Assembly: GCA_913061505.1 (NCBI GenBank)
Contig: CAJXSO010000015.1
Coordinates: forward strand, 1 to 58,985
DNA length: 58,985 bases
DNA from: an uncultured Lutimaribacter sp.
GTDB lineage: Bacteria > Pseudomonadota > Alphaproteobacteria > Rhodobacterales > Rhodobacteraceae
Reading direction: 5' to 3'
Shown: positions 1 through 9,027 of the stretch, one piece after another
Position numbering within the stretch: the first letter of the stretch is position 1
How the letters are laid out: each line of letters opens with the position of its first letter
The notes under the pieces: generated by a model
Told to the model about the DNA's origin: nothing
The model's input: only the letters and a program-made list of their open reading frames with translations
Database searches by the model: none
Translations under genes and position numbers: made by a program

Positions 1-1588
1 GCCCCTGATCCGGCCCCTGAACCTGCGCCTGCGCTGTGCAGCTGCCCGGCTGCACGGCGGCCACCTGGCCCACAATCGCCACCCTGCTTAGCCCCAAAAC
101 ATCGCGCACCTGCAGGCTGTGGGCGGCTTGCAGCCCCCGCACCCCGGGCGCAGACAGCTGGCTGAGCGAGGTCAACACCTGCCCCGCATCCAAGGGCGGC
201 AACAGCTGCACCGCATAGGTGATGGTGCTGGTCTGGCCCGCGCCAATGGCGGGCAGCGCAAAGCCCAGGCTGCGCCCATCCGCCCCCAGCTGCGGCACAA
301 TCGGCTGGCCATTCAGCTGCGCGCTGCCGGGCACATAGCCATAGCCCGGGGGCAAACTGTCGGAAATGCTCAGCGCGCGCGCCTGTGCGCTGGTGGCGGT
401 CACTGTGAATTGCACAAAATCGCCCAAGCCCGCCTGATCCAGGCTGGCGCTGCGGGTCAGCTGCACATTGTCCAGCGCATCCACCGGAATATCAATTTCC
501 AGCGGCGGCCCCGGCACCACCGCAAATGTTTCCAACCGCGAGCCGGTTTTCAACGCAAAGGGCGCGCCGGCCAGCCCCTGCAACACCGCATCGCTGCGCG
601 TGCTGGGCCCGGCATGGGTGTTTGAGGCCCCCAAGACAAAGCGGTAATTGCCCGGCGCCACAAAGGGAAAGCGAAACTCGCCCGGTTGCATCTGATAAAC
701 CCGCCCCGAGGCATCGGCAAAGCGGCTGCCGGTGATCACCCGCGCCGGGTAATCGGCCTGCATGTCATCGCCATAAACCTTGGCCAATTGCCCGGTATCG
801 GCATTCAGCAGCACCACCTCGATACCATCCACCGGGGCGCCAGTGGCGCTGTCAAAGACAATGCCAAACGGGTCGATCGGCCCCACATCCACATCGACCG
901 CCAAGTTATTCAGCACGTTGGTGGCATCGTTATACTGTGCCGATATCACCGAAAGCGCGCGGGTGGCCATCACCCCGTTGCTGGGCACCGCCGCACCCGA
1001 GCTGGTGTTGACCCAGGCCGAAAATTCGCCCGTGTTGGGGCCAGTTTCATAAAACCGCAGGGTTTCGCGGTCGCCGGTGGTGGCGTCTTGCAATGTCACC
1101 ACCACGGTTTCCACCTGTGATGGATCAAAATTCAGCCCTGCATCTTCGAGCGTGAAAAATACCGGCACGCCCAGGCGGATACGGTCTGATTTGAACACGC
1201 GCAGCGGCGCGCTGCGGTCAATCGGCTGGCCTGTGCCCGTCATGGCCGAGGTATCCACAGGCTCGGGCAGGGGAAAGAACGGGTTTACCCGGTAATCGCC
1301 CTGGGCAAACATGATCTCGCGAAAGGGGCCAGGGCTAAGCCCGCGGTCCAGCTCCCAGGCGGTCAGCACCCCATGCGAGGTGGGCCGCGCCACCACGAAC
1401 CGCGCCTCGGCCTGCAGGGCCGGGCCGCGCCCACCCGCGCCCACCTGCCATTCCACCTGCGCCACGTTCACAATTTCGGTGCCGGGGCGGGTTTGCGCCT
1501 GCGCCGGGGTGCCATGGCCCAGCCCCAGCCCAATCGCCAGGCTGAGAAGGGCACCGATACGGCATAAAAGGCGGGCAAACATGCGCAT
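1..1588 (-). CDS. Large secreted DUF11/repeat-domain surface protein (C-terminus outside window)
   Basis: The reading frame is open from an ATG at 1588 to the window edge, giving 529 residues with no stop, so the protein is larger than seen. The first ~32 residues are a Sec signal peptide (RLLCR, hydrophobic LLSLAIGLGLG, then PAQAQ). Residues ~235-300 (FGIVFDSATGAPVDGIEVV) look like a carboxypeptidase-regulatory/SdrD-B type beta domain. Residues ~370-460 (RSASLDQAGLGDFVQFTV, SISDSLPPGYGYVPGS) are a DUF11 conserved-repeat domain. It lies 76 bp downstream of another DUF11-like secreted protein on the same strand and is inferred to be co-transcribed. A cell-surface or adhesive role is inferred from the family; no enzymatic motif is visible. 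Confidence 0.8.
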   Translation of the reverse strand, partial: MRMFARLLCRIGALLSLAIGLGLGHGTPAQAQTRPGTEIVNVAQVEWQVGAGGRGPALQAEARFVVARPTSHGVLTAWELDRGLSPGPFREIMFAQGDYRVNPFFPLPEPVDTSAMTGTGQPIDRSAPLRVFKSDRIRLGVPVFFTLEDAGLNFDPSQVETVVVTLQDATTGDRETLRFYETGPNTGEFSAWVNTSSGAAVPSNGVMATRALSVISAQYNDATNVLNNLAVDVDVGPIDPFGIVFDSATGAPVDGIEVVLLNADTGQLAKVYGDDMQADYPARVITGSRFADASGRVYQMQPGEFRFPFVAPGNYRFVLGASNTHAGPSTRSDAVLQGLAGAPFALKTGSRLETFAVVPGPPLEIDIPVDALDNVQLTRSASLDQAGLGDFVQFTVTATSAQARALSISDSLPPGYGYVPGSAQLNGQPIVPQLGADGRSLGFALPAIGAGQTSTITYAVQLLPPLDAGQVLTSLSQLSAPGVRGLQAAHSLQVRDVLGLSRVAIVGQVAAVQPGSCTAQAQVQGPDQG

Positions 1589-1664
1589 GGATCTGCAAAA
1601 GGCGGGCCAAACCAGCCTTGCGCGCGCCCTGCCCTAGGGGCCATCGGGGCGCGCGCAGGCGCGA

Positions 1665-2783
1665 TTATTTCACCGTCACACGCACCTTAAAGCTGGCGCT
1701 GGCATCAATTGCTAGGCTGGCCAGGCTGGCGGTGATGGTGCCACTGCTTTCTGTCACACTTGTGAAATCGCCCTGCGTTACGCCGGCATAGGTGGTCTCA
1801 GCTGGCAAAGCATCGGTGATGGTAATATTCGTGGCCGCCGCTGTGGCATCAGATGCGTTGGTGACGGTGATTGTATATTCCACACAGGCACCGGGAATGG
1901 GCGACAGCGGGCTGACTGGGGCCGTGCCCCCAGTGGCACAGCTAAATGTGCTGCCCGGCAGCCCCTCGTCCAGCACCACGGCGGTTTTTGTGGCGCTCAG
2001 CTTGGGCGCAGAGACCAACATGCGCGTTTCGGCCTTGGCCTGCCCGTTCAGCGCAGCATCCAGCGCGGGCGTGCCCCCTGTCATGGCCGAGGTTGAGGCC
2101 GCATCGGCAAAAACAACATCCAGATCATCCAAATTTGCGGTGCGGCTTTCAGCAACGGCTGTGCCGCTATCCACGGCCACGGCGGTGACGGTGAAAATAT
2201 CGGCCAGCCCATCGGTGGCGCCGCTGGGGATATTGGCGATAATCTGTATCGTTGATGTGCCGTTCGAGGCCAAAGAGACATCGGTGGCAACGGTATTCAC
2301 ATCAGTGACCGTGCCATCCACGGTCACGTAATATTGCCCCAAGGTGGTGGTGGCTGTCGCACTATAGCTCAGCGGGGCGCTGCCATCGCCAATAGTGCCC
2401 GTGGCCGCCACGGTGATGTTAAACCCTTGGGCGGCAGCAGATTCGTTCGGGTTGCCAAGGTTCGTCAGCGTAAAGTCGATCGTGGCTGCGGTTTGCGCTG
2501 GGTCGACCGACAGCTGTTGGTTGGCCTCATCAGCCACAAGCGTAAGGTCGATCTTGCGCGCCACTTTAAAGGTTTCTGTGGGCAGCGAGGCTGTGGGCAA
2601 ATCAATACGCGCTGTGGTGCCGCCATTTGTGGCCCCGTCATAAGACAGGCTAATCGTGTTGCTGACCACTGTGCCGGCCTCAGTTGCATTGGCCGCCCAT
2701 GCGGCGCTGGCCGCGCCCGTGGCCAGCACAGCGGCCAGCCCGATGGGTGCAAACAGGGTTTTTAGCGATGGGATTGTTTTCAT
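1665..2783 (-). CDS. Secreted DUF11-like domain protein
   Basis: This 372-residue protein has a clear signal peptide (LAAVLATGAASAAWA, cleavage near residue 31). A long threonine/alanine-rich beta region follows (~32-270). The C-terminal ~100 residues (VEYTITVTNASDATAAATN, ITDALPAETTYAGV) match the DUF11/isopeptide-type fold found in bacterial surface proteins. Base composition and codon use match the neighbours. It sits 47 bp after the 2831-3427 gene and 76 bp before the large surface protein, in one direction, so an operon is likely. It is probably exported and structural; no catalytic motif is seen. An alternative view is a fimbrial-type major subunit of an uncharacterised assembly. Confidence 0.8.
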   Translation of the reverse strand: MKTIPSLKTLFAPIGLAAVLATGAASAAWAANATEAGTVVSNTISLSYDGATNGGTTARIDLPTASLPTETFKVARKIDLTLVADEANQQLSVDPAQTAATIDFTLTNLGNPNESAAAQGFNITVAATGTIGDGSAPLSYSATATTTLGQYYVTVDGTVTDVNTVATDVSLASNGTSTIQIIANIPSGATDGLADIFTVTAVAVDSGTAVAESRTANLDDLDVVFADAASTSAMTGGTPALDAALNGQAKAETRMLVSAPKLSATKTAVVLDEGLPGSTFSCATGGTAPVSPLSPIPGACVEYTITVTNASDATAAATNITITDALPAETTYAGVTQGDFTSVTESSGTITASLASLAIDASASFKVRVTVK

Positions 2784-2830
2784 GGTTACTCTTTACCTCT
2801 CACACATGTCTTTCACCGTGCTGTGCCCGC

Positions 2831-3427
2831 TCAACGCAGGGTGACGGTGTATTCAATCTCGGCCATGCCCCCCACGGGCAGAAATGGCAGGTGAAATCGC
2901 AGCGCCCGCAGCGTGGCCAGATCGGCCTGCATCTGCGGCTGGCCATCGACCAGCACAAACACCGGGCGAAACTGATCTGGCGTCTCGGCATCGGCCCATT
3001 CCAGCGCCATGCGCAAAGCCTGCGCATCGGGGCCTGCCACGCTGTAGGGGTCAAACAGCAGCTCGGGCGCCACTTGGGCGCCGATTTGCAGGTTATTTGC
3101 CGGCGCGGCAGTGCTGTTTTCAACGCGGATCACGTATAAGATCGCATCGCCTGGCGTGACCACGCTATCGGCCAGGGGGCGGCGCTGAAACAGCGGCTGG
3201 CCCGCCTCGTCGCGCGCCTGGGTGCCGTCATCGGCCATGACCGGCAACAGGGTGAAACCCGCCATCGCCACCGATAACATATCAGCCGGGGCGTCGGCTG
3301 CAGGCGATGGTGCAGGCGATGGCGCAGATTGCGCATGCGCCCCTTGCCCGCAGACCAGCCCGAAGCCCAGCGCCAGGCCCAGCGCCAAAATCAAACCAAA
3401 CAGCGAATTTTCCCTTGCGCGATGCAT
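2831..3427 (-). CDS. Secreted DUF11-like small protein
   Basis: The protein has 198 residues from ATG 3427 (GGGG lies ~8 nt upstream; an in-frame TTG at 3439 is less likely). It has a signal peptide (LILALGLALGFGLVCGQGAHA), then a Pro/Ala linker (SAPSPAPSPAADAPAD). A beta-rich domain containing VTPGDAILYVIRVENS and ending in MAEIEYTVTLR matches the pattern of DUF11 domains. It is the first gene of the three-gene secreted operon running leftward. A perfect CtrA box lies ~125 bp upstream. Its exact function is unknown; export to the periplasm or surface is inferred. Confidence 0.75.
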   Translation of the reverse strand: MHRARENSLFGLILALGLALGFGLVCGQGAHAQSAPSPAPSPAADAPADMLSVAMAGFTLLPVMADDGTQARDEAGQPLFQRRPLADSVVTPGDAILYVIRVENSTAAPANNLQIGAQVAPELLFDPYSVAGPDAQALRMALEWADAETPDQFRPVFVLVDGQPQMQADLATLRALRFHLPFLPVGGMAEIEYTVTLR

Positions 3428-3551
3428 CTTATACCCCAAAAGGCCGGGGCCATCACACCGCCCCCTGCCTGCACTGCATAAACCGCGCCAAAAATCAGCG
3501 GCGCTTAACGCGGGCGTGATACCAAAATGACAGTCGCGTTTCTATGGGGAA

Positions 3552-3567
3552 TTAACAATTCGTTAAC
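3552..3567. promoter_or_regulatory. Putative CtrA-binding box
   Basis: TTAACAATTCGTTAAC matches the full alphaproteobacterial CtrA consensus TTAA-N7-TTAAC without mismatch. It lies in the 285-bp gap between the secreted DUF11-like operon (starting at 3427, leftward) and the end of the RND permease (3713), so the DUF11 operon is the only promoter it could serve. Apart from this box I see no gene or RNA in the 3428-3712 gap. CtrA control is inferred from the motif only. Confidence 0.6.
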
Positions 3568-3712
3568 GCATGAGAGAAACTTGGCCGGGAACTGTTGCAA
3601 TTTAAACGGCAAAGCACCCCACTGGCACAGCCCTGGGTTAACCTCATGGCAGCGCTACACTTTTTGGTTGCAATCTACAGGCCCACCACCACAGGGGCGG
3701 CCTGCAATTTTC

Positions 3713-6700
3713 CTAATGCGCGCGCGGTTTGCGCCCCAACTCGCGCTTCAAAAGCCGCTCGAACGTGCCACGCGGGCGGGTGAACCGCGCCAAGAGATCG
3801 TATAAAACCGGGGTGACAAACAGCATCAAGATACTGGCCATGCTAAGCCCTGCCACGATTACCGTGCCAATGGCGTTGCGGCTTTCCGCCCCCGCACCTG
3901 TGGCCAGTATCAGCGGCACAGCACCCAAAATGGTGGACACAACCGTCATCACAATAGGGCGCAACCGCAACACCGCGGCGCGAATAACCGCCTGCCGCCG
4001 GTCCAGCCCCTGATCGCGCAGCTGATTGGCAAATTCGACGATCAAGATACCGTTCTTGGCCACCAGCCCCACCAGCAAGATGATACCGATCTGCGAATAG
4101 ACATTCAGCGACATGCCATTGGCCGCCATCGCATAAATCGCCCCGGCAATGCCTGCGGGCACCGTTAACATGATGGTCACAGGGTGAACAAAGCTTTCAA
4201 ATTGCGCGGCCAGCACCAAAAACACCACCAACAGCGCCAATGCCAGCACCAACCCAACCCCCGAGGAGGTATCTTTAAAGGTTTTCGATTGCCCCTCGAA
4301 CCCCAGCTTGGCCTCGGCCGGCAAAATATCGCGGGCAGCTGCCTCGATTTCGGCCAAAACACTGCCCAAATTCACCCCCGGCGCCAAGGCCCCGGACAAT
4401 TCGATCGAAGGCAGCCTGTCATAGCGGCGCAGCGATGGGGCGGCGGCATTTTCGCCCAGGCTGACCAAGGCCGACAAAGGCACCAAAGTGGCCCCATCCG
4501 CCGAGCGCACAAAGATGTTTTCGATGCTCGACGGTGTGGCTCGCGCGGTTTCCTCGCCCTGCAAAATCACCGGGTATTCGCGCCCGCGGCTGACAAAGCC
4601 CGTCACCTCGCGCGAGGCCAGCATGGTTTGCAGCGTATTGGCAATCACCTCGACCGAAATGCCCAAATCATCGGCCCGGGCACGATCGATAGAGATATCA
4701 AGCTGCGGCAGGTTTTCTTCGTAATTGATCGAGGGGTTTACCAAGCCTTCGATGTTTTCCGCCCGCTCCAACAGCTCGGCGGCCCATAATTTCACACTGT
4801 CAAAATCGGGCCCGCCAATCACCACCCGCACCGGCGTGGAATTGCCCCGCAGCCCCAGCCCCGCCGGGGTAATCGGAAACCCCCGCGCAATGGTAACTTG
4901 CCCGATCTGGCGGGCAATACGGCCTGCGGTTTGCTCGGCGGTGATGTCACGCTCGTCCCAGGGCACAAGGCGAAACACCACAAACGACCGCCACGGCCGA
5001 TTGCCCCAGCCGGTAAAGGTAAAGGTGGTCTCGATAATGCCCTCTTCCTGCAGCGGCGCCAAAATCGCCTCGATCTGTTGGGCCGCCATATCGGTATGGG
5101 CCACGGTGCTGCCCTGCGGTGCGGTCAGCGGAATAAAGCCCACGCCACGGTCTTCGCGCGGGGCCAATTCGCGCGCCAGCCCATTATAAAGCAGCCCCGC
5201 GCCCCCCGTCAGCGCGCCCGCCACCACCAGCACCACCAGCGGCATGGCCACCGCGCGCTGCAACAGCGCCTGATACCAGCGTTGCGGCAAGCTTAGCGTT
5301 TCTGGCGCCGACACCATAGAAACCGGGCGTTTTTTCAAAATCTTCGAGGCCAGGGCCGGGCAGGCACTGAGCGCCACAAAGGTGGAAATGGCCACGGTTC
5401 CGGCCATCACCCACCCAAATTCCACAAACAAACGCCCCACCTGCCCCGGCATGAAGGACAAAGGCACAAACACCGCCATCAGCGTCAGCGACGTGGCAAT
5501 CACCGCAAAAGTCACCTGCCGCGCCCCACGATAGCTGGCCGCCACCGGCGCCTCGCCCATTTCGATGCGTCGCTGGATGTTTTCCAGCACCACAATGGCA
5601 TCATCAACCACCAAACCAATGGCCAAAAGCAACGCCAGCAGCGTCAGCGTGTTCAGCGAAAAGCCCCAAAGGCTGATCAAGATAAAACACCCGATCAGCG
5701 AAACCGGAATGGCCACCAAGGGCACCAAAGTGGCCCGCCAAGAGCGCAGGAAAAACAAGATCACCGCCACCACCAGCACCAGTGAAATGCTCAGCGCAAT
5801 CACCACTTCGCGGATCGAGGCCCCTACAAACAAAGCATCATCCGAGCCGATGATAATTTCCATACCCTCAGGCAGGGTTGGTTCCAGCCGGGCAATTTCT
5901 GCGCGCACCGCCTGGCTGATCTCTAGCGTGTTCGATTGGCTTTGGCGTTGCACCGCGATGCCCACCGCATCACTGCCATTGGTGCGCACAATGGTTGTCT
6001 CATCCGCCACGCCCGGCGCAACCCGCGCAATATCGCCCAGGCGCACAGGATAGCCGCCAATGCGCGCAACCACCACATCGCGGAAATCATCCAGGCTTTT
6101 CAGCCGGCTGTTCAACCGCACCGTTAACTGCCGGTTGTTCGATACAATCTCGCCGGCGGGCAGCTCGATATTGTTGCGCCTCAGCGCGGTTTCAACATCG
6201 GCCACCGTCAGTTTGCGCGCCGCCAGCGCCCGCTGATCCAGCCACACCCGCACCGCAAAGGGCCGCTCGCCATATATGCGCAGCGAGGCCACGCCATTCA
6301 CCGTTGCAATGCGATCGGCAATAAAGCGATCGATATAGTCGGTAATTTCGGCGGTGCTCATATTGGGCGATGTGACGGCCAAGCGCATCACCGGGTCGGC
6401 ATCGGCATCGGCCTTTTCAACCCGCGGCTCATCCGCCCCCATCGGCAATTGCGCCCGCACACGGCCAACCGCGTCGCGCACGTCATTGGCGGCCACATCC
6501 AAATCGCGCCCCACCTCAAACTCGATCGTTACCTGGCTGCGCGCTTGCCGGCTTTCCGAGCTGATCGATCTGATCCCGGTAATCGCCGCCACTGCCCCCT
6601 CGATCGGCTCGGTGATATCGGTGTCAATCACCTCGGGCGCCGCCCCGCGATAGGTGGTTGTCACCGTCACCACGGCATTATCGACATCGGGTAATTCGCG

Positions 6701-6802
6701 CACAGGAATGGCCTGCAACAGCGCCAGGCCAAAAACCAAAATCAGCAAGTTGGCGACAGCGGCCAGAACCGGGCGTTTCACCGCAATATCTGACAGCGTC
6801 AT
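3713..6802 (-). CDS. RND (HAE1-type) efflux transporter permease
   Basis: This is a 1029-residue inner-membrane proton/drug antiporter of the AcrB/MexB superfamily. Membrane segment 1 is at ~10-30, followed by a large periplasmic loop. The central membrane block at ~332-470 carries GLVVDDAIVVLENIQ, with the paired aspartates D400/D401 needed for proton coupling. A second periplasmic loop and a C-terminal six-helix block complete the duplicated architecture. Length is normal for the family. Its ATG overlaps the stop of the adaptor gene by 4 bp (ATGA), so the two are co-translated. No TolC-type outer-membrane channel is nearby. The substrate cannot be predicted. Confidence 0.95.
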   Translation of the reverse strand: MTLSDIAVKRPVLAAVANLLILVFGLALLQAIPVRELPDVDNAVVTVTTTYRGAAPEVIDTDITEPIEGAVAAITGIRSISSESRQARSQVTIEFEVGRDLDVAANDVRDAVGRVRAQLPMGADEPRVEKADADADPVMRLAVTSPNMSTAEITDYIDRFIADRIATVNGVASLRIYGERPFAVRVWLDQRALAARKLTVADVETALRRNNIELPAGEIVSNNRQLTVRLNSRLKSLDDFRDVVVARIGGYPVRLGDIARVAPGVADETTIVRTNGSDAVGIAVQRQSQSNTLEISQAVRAEIARLEPTLPEGMEIIIGSDDALFVGASIREVVIALSISLVLVVAVILFFLRSWRATLVPLVAIPVSLIGCFILISLWGFSLNTLTLLALLLAIGLVVDDAIVVLENIQRRIEMGEAPVAASYRGARQVTFAVIATSLTLMAVFVPLSFMPGQVGRLFVEFGWVMAGTVAISTFVALSACPALASKILKKRPVSMVSAPETLSLPQRWYQALLQRAVAMPLVVLVVAGALTGGAGLLYNGLARELAPREDRGVGFIPLTAPQGSTVAHTDMAAQQIEAILAPLQEEGIIETTFTFTGWGNRPWRSFVVFRLVPWDERDITAEQTAGRIARQIGQVTIARGFPITPAGLGLRGNSTPVRVVIGGPDFDSVKLWAAELLERAENIEGLVNPSINYEENLPQLDISIDRARADDLGISVEVIANTLQTMLASREVTGFVSRGREYPVILQGEETARATPSSIENIFVRSADGATLVPLSALVSLGENAAAPSLRRYDRLPSIELSGALAPGVNLGSVLAEIEAAARDILPAEAKLGFEGQSKTFKDTSSGVGLVLALALLVVFLVLAAQFESFVHPVTIMLTVPAGIAGAIYAMAANGMSLNVYSQIGIILLVGLVAKNGILIVEFANQLRDQGLDRRQAVIRAAVLRLRPIVMTVVSTILGAVPLILATGAGAESRNAIGTVIVAGLSMASILMLFVTPVLYDLLARFTRPRGTFERLLKRELGRKPRAH

Positions 6803-7896
6803 AGGCCGCTACCCCCGGCCTGCGCCCCGCCCGGCCCACTGGGCAAAATCGTAATGCCCGCCCCATCGCGCAAACGCCCCAGCCCGCGCACCACCACCTC
6901 TTGGCCCTCGCTTAGCCCGGCGGTGATCGCCACCTGCCCATCTGCCCGTTTGCCCGTTACCACCGGCACCTGCACGGCGCGCCCATCGCGCGGGGTGTAG
7001 ACATAGGTCTGCGCCGCCTGAAAAACGATCGCCTCTTCGGGAACCATCAGCGCCATCTGCGATGACAATTCCAGCTCGAGCGCCATAAACATACCCGCCG
7101 GCAACAGCCCCTCTGGGTTGGGCAAGACCGCCCGCACACGAAAGGCGCGGCTGACCGGGTCGATACGGCTGTCGACCGCCTTGATCTGGCCGACAAAACT
7201 GCGCTCGGGAAAGGCCGCGCTATAGCCTGTCACGCGCTGGCCCGGGCGCGCTTGGGCAAACAGATGCTCGGGCAAGGAAAACTCTAGCAAAACGCTGCTT
7301 AAATCATCCAGGCGCACCAACATATCGCCGGGCGTCACCCGCGCCCCCACATCGACATCCGACAGGCCCACCACCCCGTCAAAAGGCGCGCGCACCTCGC
7401 GGTTGGCCAGCCTCTCGCGGGCCCGCTTAAGATGCGCCTCAGCCTCGGCCAAACGCGCGGTGGCCTCTTCAAAACTGGCCTGCGACACAGCCCGCGTTTC
7501 GCGCAGCTGGCGCATGCGCGCCATGGCGTTTTGCCGCTCGCTCAACCGCGCCTCGGCCTCGGCCAGATCGGCGCGCTCTAGCGCGTCATCCAAACGCACC
7601 AAAACTTGCCCCGCTTGCACCTTGGCACTGGCGCTGATGTCTACAGCTGTCACGCGGCCGGCCTCTTGGGGCACAATCTCGACCGATTGCAACGCCAGCG
7701 TTGTGCCCACCGCCTCGACCGTATCGCGCAGCTCGCGCATCTGCGCAGGCGCCACCTCAACGCTTAATGCGCGCCCACCGCGCTTGGCCTGCTGGGCCGC
7801 GTCAGAGGGTGGAAAATACGCCTCACGCCCCCAATAAGCCCCATAGCCAATCCCGGCCAAAATACCAATAAGCAGCAATTGCTTTAATACCGACAT
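6799..7896 (-). CDS. RND efflux periplasmic adaptor (membrane fusion protein)
   Basis: The 365-residue adaptor connects the inner-membrane RND pump to an outer-membrane channel. An N-terminal membrane anchor (LLLIGILAGIGYGAYW, residues 6-21) is followed by the lipoyl/barrel half-motif, an alpha-helical coiled-coil hairpin (~95-165, rich in A, E and R), the second lipoyl half (VRAPFDGVVG) and a beta-barrel/MP domain. Start 7896 is chosen because GAGGG precedes it by 5 nt. An in-frame GTG at 7998 would add a second hydrophobic stretch ending in a Cys, but it has no ribosome-binding site. The gene overlaps the downstream permease by 4 bp. Confidence 0.9.
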   Translation of the reverse strand: MSVLKQLLLIGILAGIGYGAYWGREAYFPPSDAAQQAKRGGRALSVEVAPAQMRELRDTVEAVGTTLALQSVEIVPQEAGRVTAVDISASAKVQAGQVLVRLDDALERADLAEAEARLSERQNAMARMRQLRETRAVSQASFEEATARLAEAEAHLKRARERLANREVRAPFDGVVGLSDVDVGARVTPGDMLVRLDDLSSVLLEFSLPEHLFAQARPGQRVTGYSAAFPERSFVGQIKAVDSRIDPVSRAFRVRAVLPNPEGLLPAGMFMALELELSSQMALMVPEEAIVFQAAQTYVYTPRDGRAVQVPVVTGKRADGQVAITAGLSEGQEVVVRGLGRLRDGAGITILPSGPGGAQAGGSGL

Positions 7897-8034
7897 CTTG
7901 CCCTCACGCGCCGCGGTCAACCGCGCTACGGTAGCCGGACTGCAGCCGAAGGCAAGCGCCAACACGCAGGCAAAGCACAACCAAAACAAAAATCGCACAA
8001 TCCGCCCCGGTCGGCTGTGCTGCGTTGTCGCCCT

Positions 8035-8056
8035 ATTTCATCTTGCCAAAAATACT
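8035..8056. repeat. Copy 1 of a dispersed intergenic box (TTTCATCTTGCC family)
   Basis: TTTCATCTTGCC followed by AAAAATACTC ends at the stop codon of the diguanylate cyclase. A near-identical word, TTTCATCTTGCC then CGAAATACTC, occurs at 23650-23670, where it is followed by two GC hairpins. The two copies are 15 kb apart in unrelated intergenic positions, which suggests a dispersed element rather than chance. Confidence 0.5.
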
Positions 8057-9027
8057 CATTGCGCGGGTGGCGCCAAATGAAAGGCATGTTGGGCGCGCCC
8101 GGCATGTTTGGCCGCATAAAGCGCGGCATCCGCCTCGGCCAATAACACAGGCGCCGGGCGCGCATCACCGGCCGCGATGGTGATGCCGATGCTGGCAGAA
8201 ATTTGGCATGCGACATCGCCCCAAAAAAACGGCTCGGCCAGGCGGCGTTGAATGCGCTCGGCGATCTGGCCTAGGCGCGCGCGCTCGGCAATACCGGCGA
8301 AAAGCAGCACAAATTCATCGCCCCCCACCCGCGCGGCCAGATCGTCTTGGCGGGTTTCTTGGCCCAAAACCTGCGCCACATGCGCCAGCAGCGCATCCCC
8401 CGCCGCGTGGCCCAAGCTATCATTGACAGGTTTGAAATGGTCCAAATCCACCTGCATCACAGCAAAGGGCGCGCGGGCCTGCACCAGCCGCTCCAGCACC
8501 CGCTCCATCGCGCGGCGGTTGGCAAGCCCGGTCAAACTGTCGGTGATGGCCGCCTCTTCTGCCGCCATACGCGCGCCCTGCAGGCGCAAATTCAGCCGCC
8601 GGCTGGCAGCCATCGCGGCCGATTTCGCCTCGACCAAATACAATAGTTCAATGGCCATATCGGTGCGGGCGAAATCGGCTGCATTCAGGTTGTAATCGCG
8701 CACCGCATCCAGGACCGACAGGCCAAAGCCCAGGTTCACGATAACCCCCGCCCCATAGGGCACCGCCACCCCACGCAGCCGGGTGCGCCGCGGTTGGCGC
8801 AACTCCAGTTGCAGCGCCCCCGCTTGAGCGGCGCGCAACCCTGCCACCCCCTGCCCACCCCGGGGGCGTATCAGGGCAAAGGCCGCATCAAACCGCTGCC
8901 CGACCAATCGGTTGGGGGCAAATAATTTTTCCAGGCTGGCCCCACAATGGGTGATCTGGCCCGCTTCATCCACGGCCATATGCATGGGGCAAAAAGCCGA
9001 AAGCAGCGCAAAAATATCGTCGCTCAT
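8056..9027 (-). CDS. Diguanylate cyclase with HNOBA-like N-terminal domain
   Basis: The 323-residue protein is predicted to make cyclic-di-GMP from two GTP. Residues ~1-140 resemble the HNOBA domain, which normally partners H-NOX proteins: PMHMAVDEAGQITHCG, then FDAAFALIRP, then GLSVLDAVRDYNLNAADFA. A short helical linker (~135-160) leads to the GGDEF domain (~161-315). The GGDEF signature is intact at 235-239. An inhibitory I-site RQDD at 226-229 is correctly spaced, so product inhibition is expected. Its ATG overlaps the stop of the upstream H-NOX-like gene by 4 bp, which indicates a stoichiometric sensor/effector pair. No membrane segments are visible, so it is cytoplasmic. Confidence 0.9.
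   Translation of the reverse strand: MSDDIFALLSAFCPMHMAVDEAGQITHCGASLEKLFAPNRLVGQRFDAAFALIRPRGGQGVAGLRAAQAGALQLELRQPRRTRLRGVAVPYGAGVIVNLGFGLSVLDAVRDYNLNAADFARTDMAIELLYLVEAKSAAMAASRRLNLRLQGARMAAEEAAITDSLTGLANRRAMERVLERLVQARAPFAVMQVDLDHFKPVNDSLGHAAGDALLAHVAQVLGQETRQDDLAARVGGDEFVLLFAGIAERARLGQIAERIQRRLAEPFFWGDVACQISASIGITIAAGDARPAPVLLAEADAALYAAKHAGRAQHAFHLAPPAQ

Noticed and set aside
6799-7998. Longer adaptor protein starting at GTG 7998 with a lipoprotein-like signal
   Set aside because: The AFGC lipobox is poor, there is no ribosome-binding site, and the normal anchor and GAGGG site lie at 7896.
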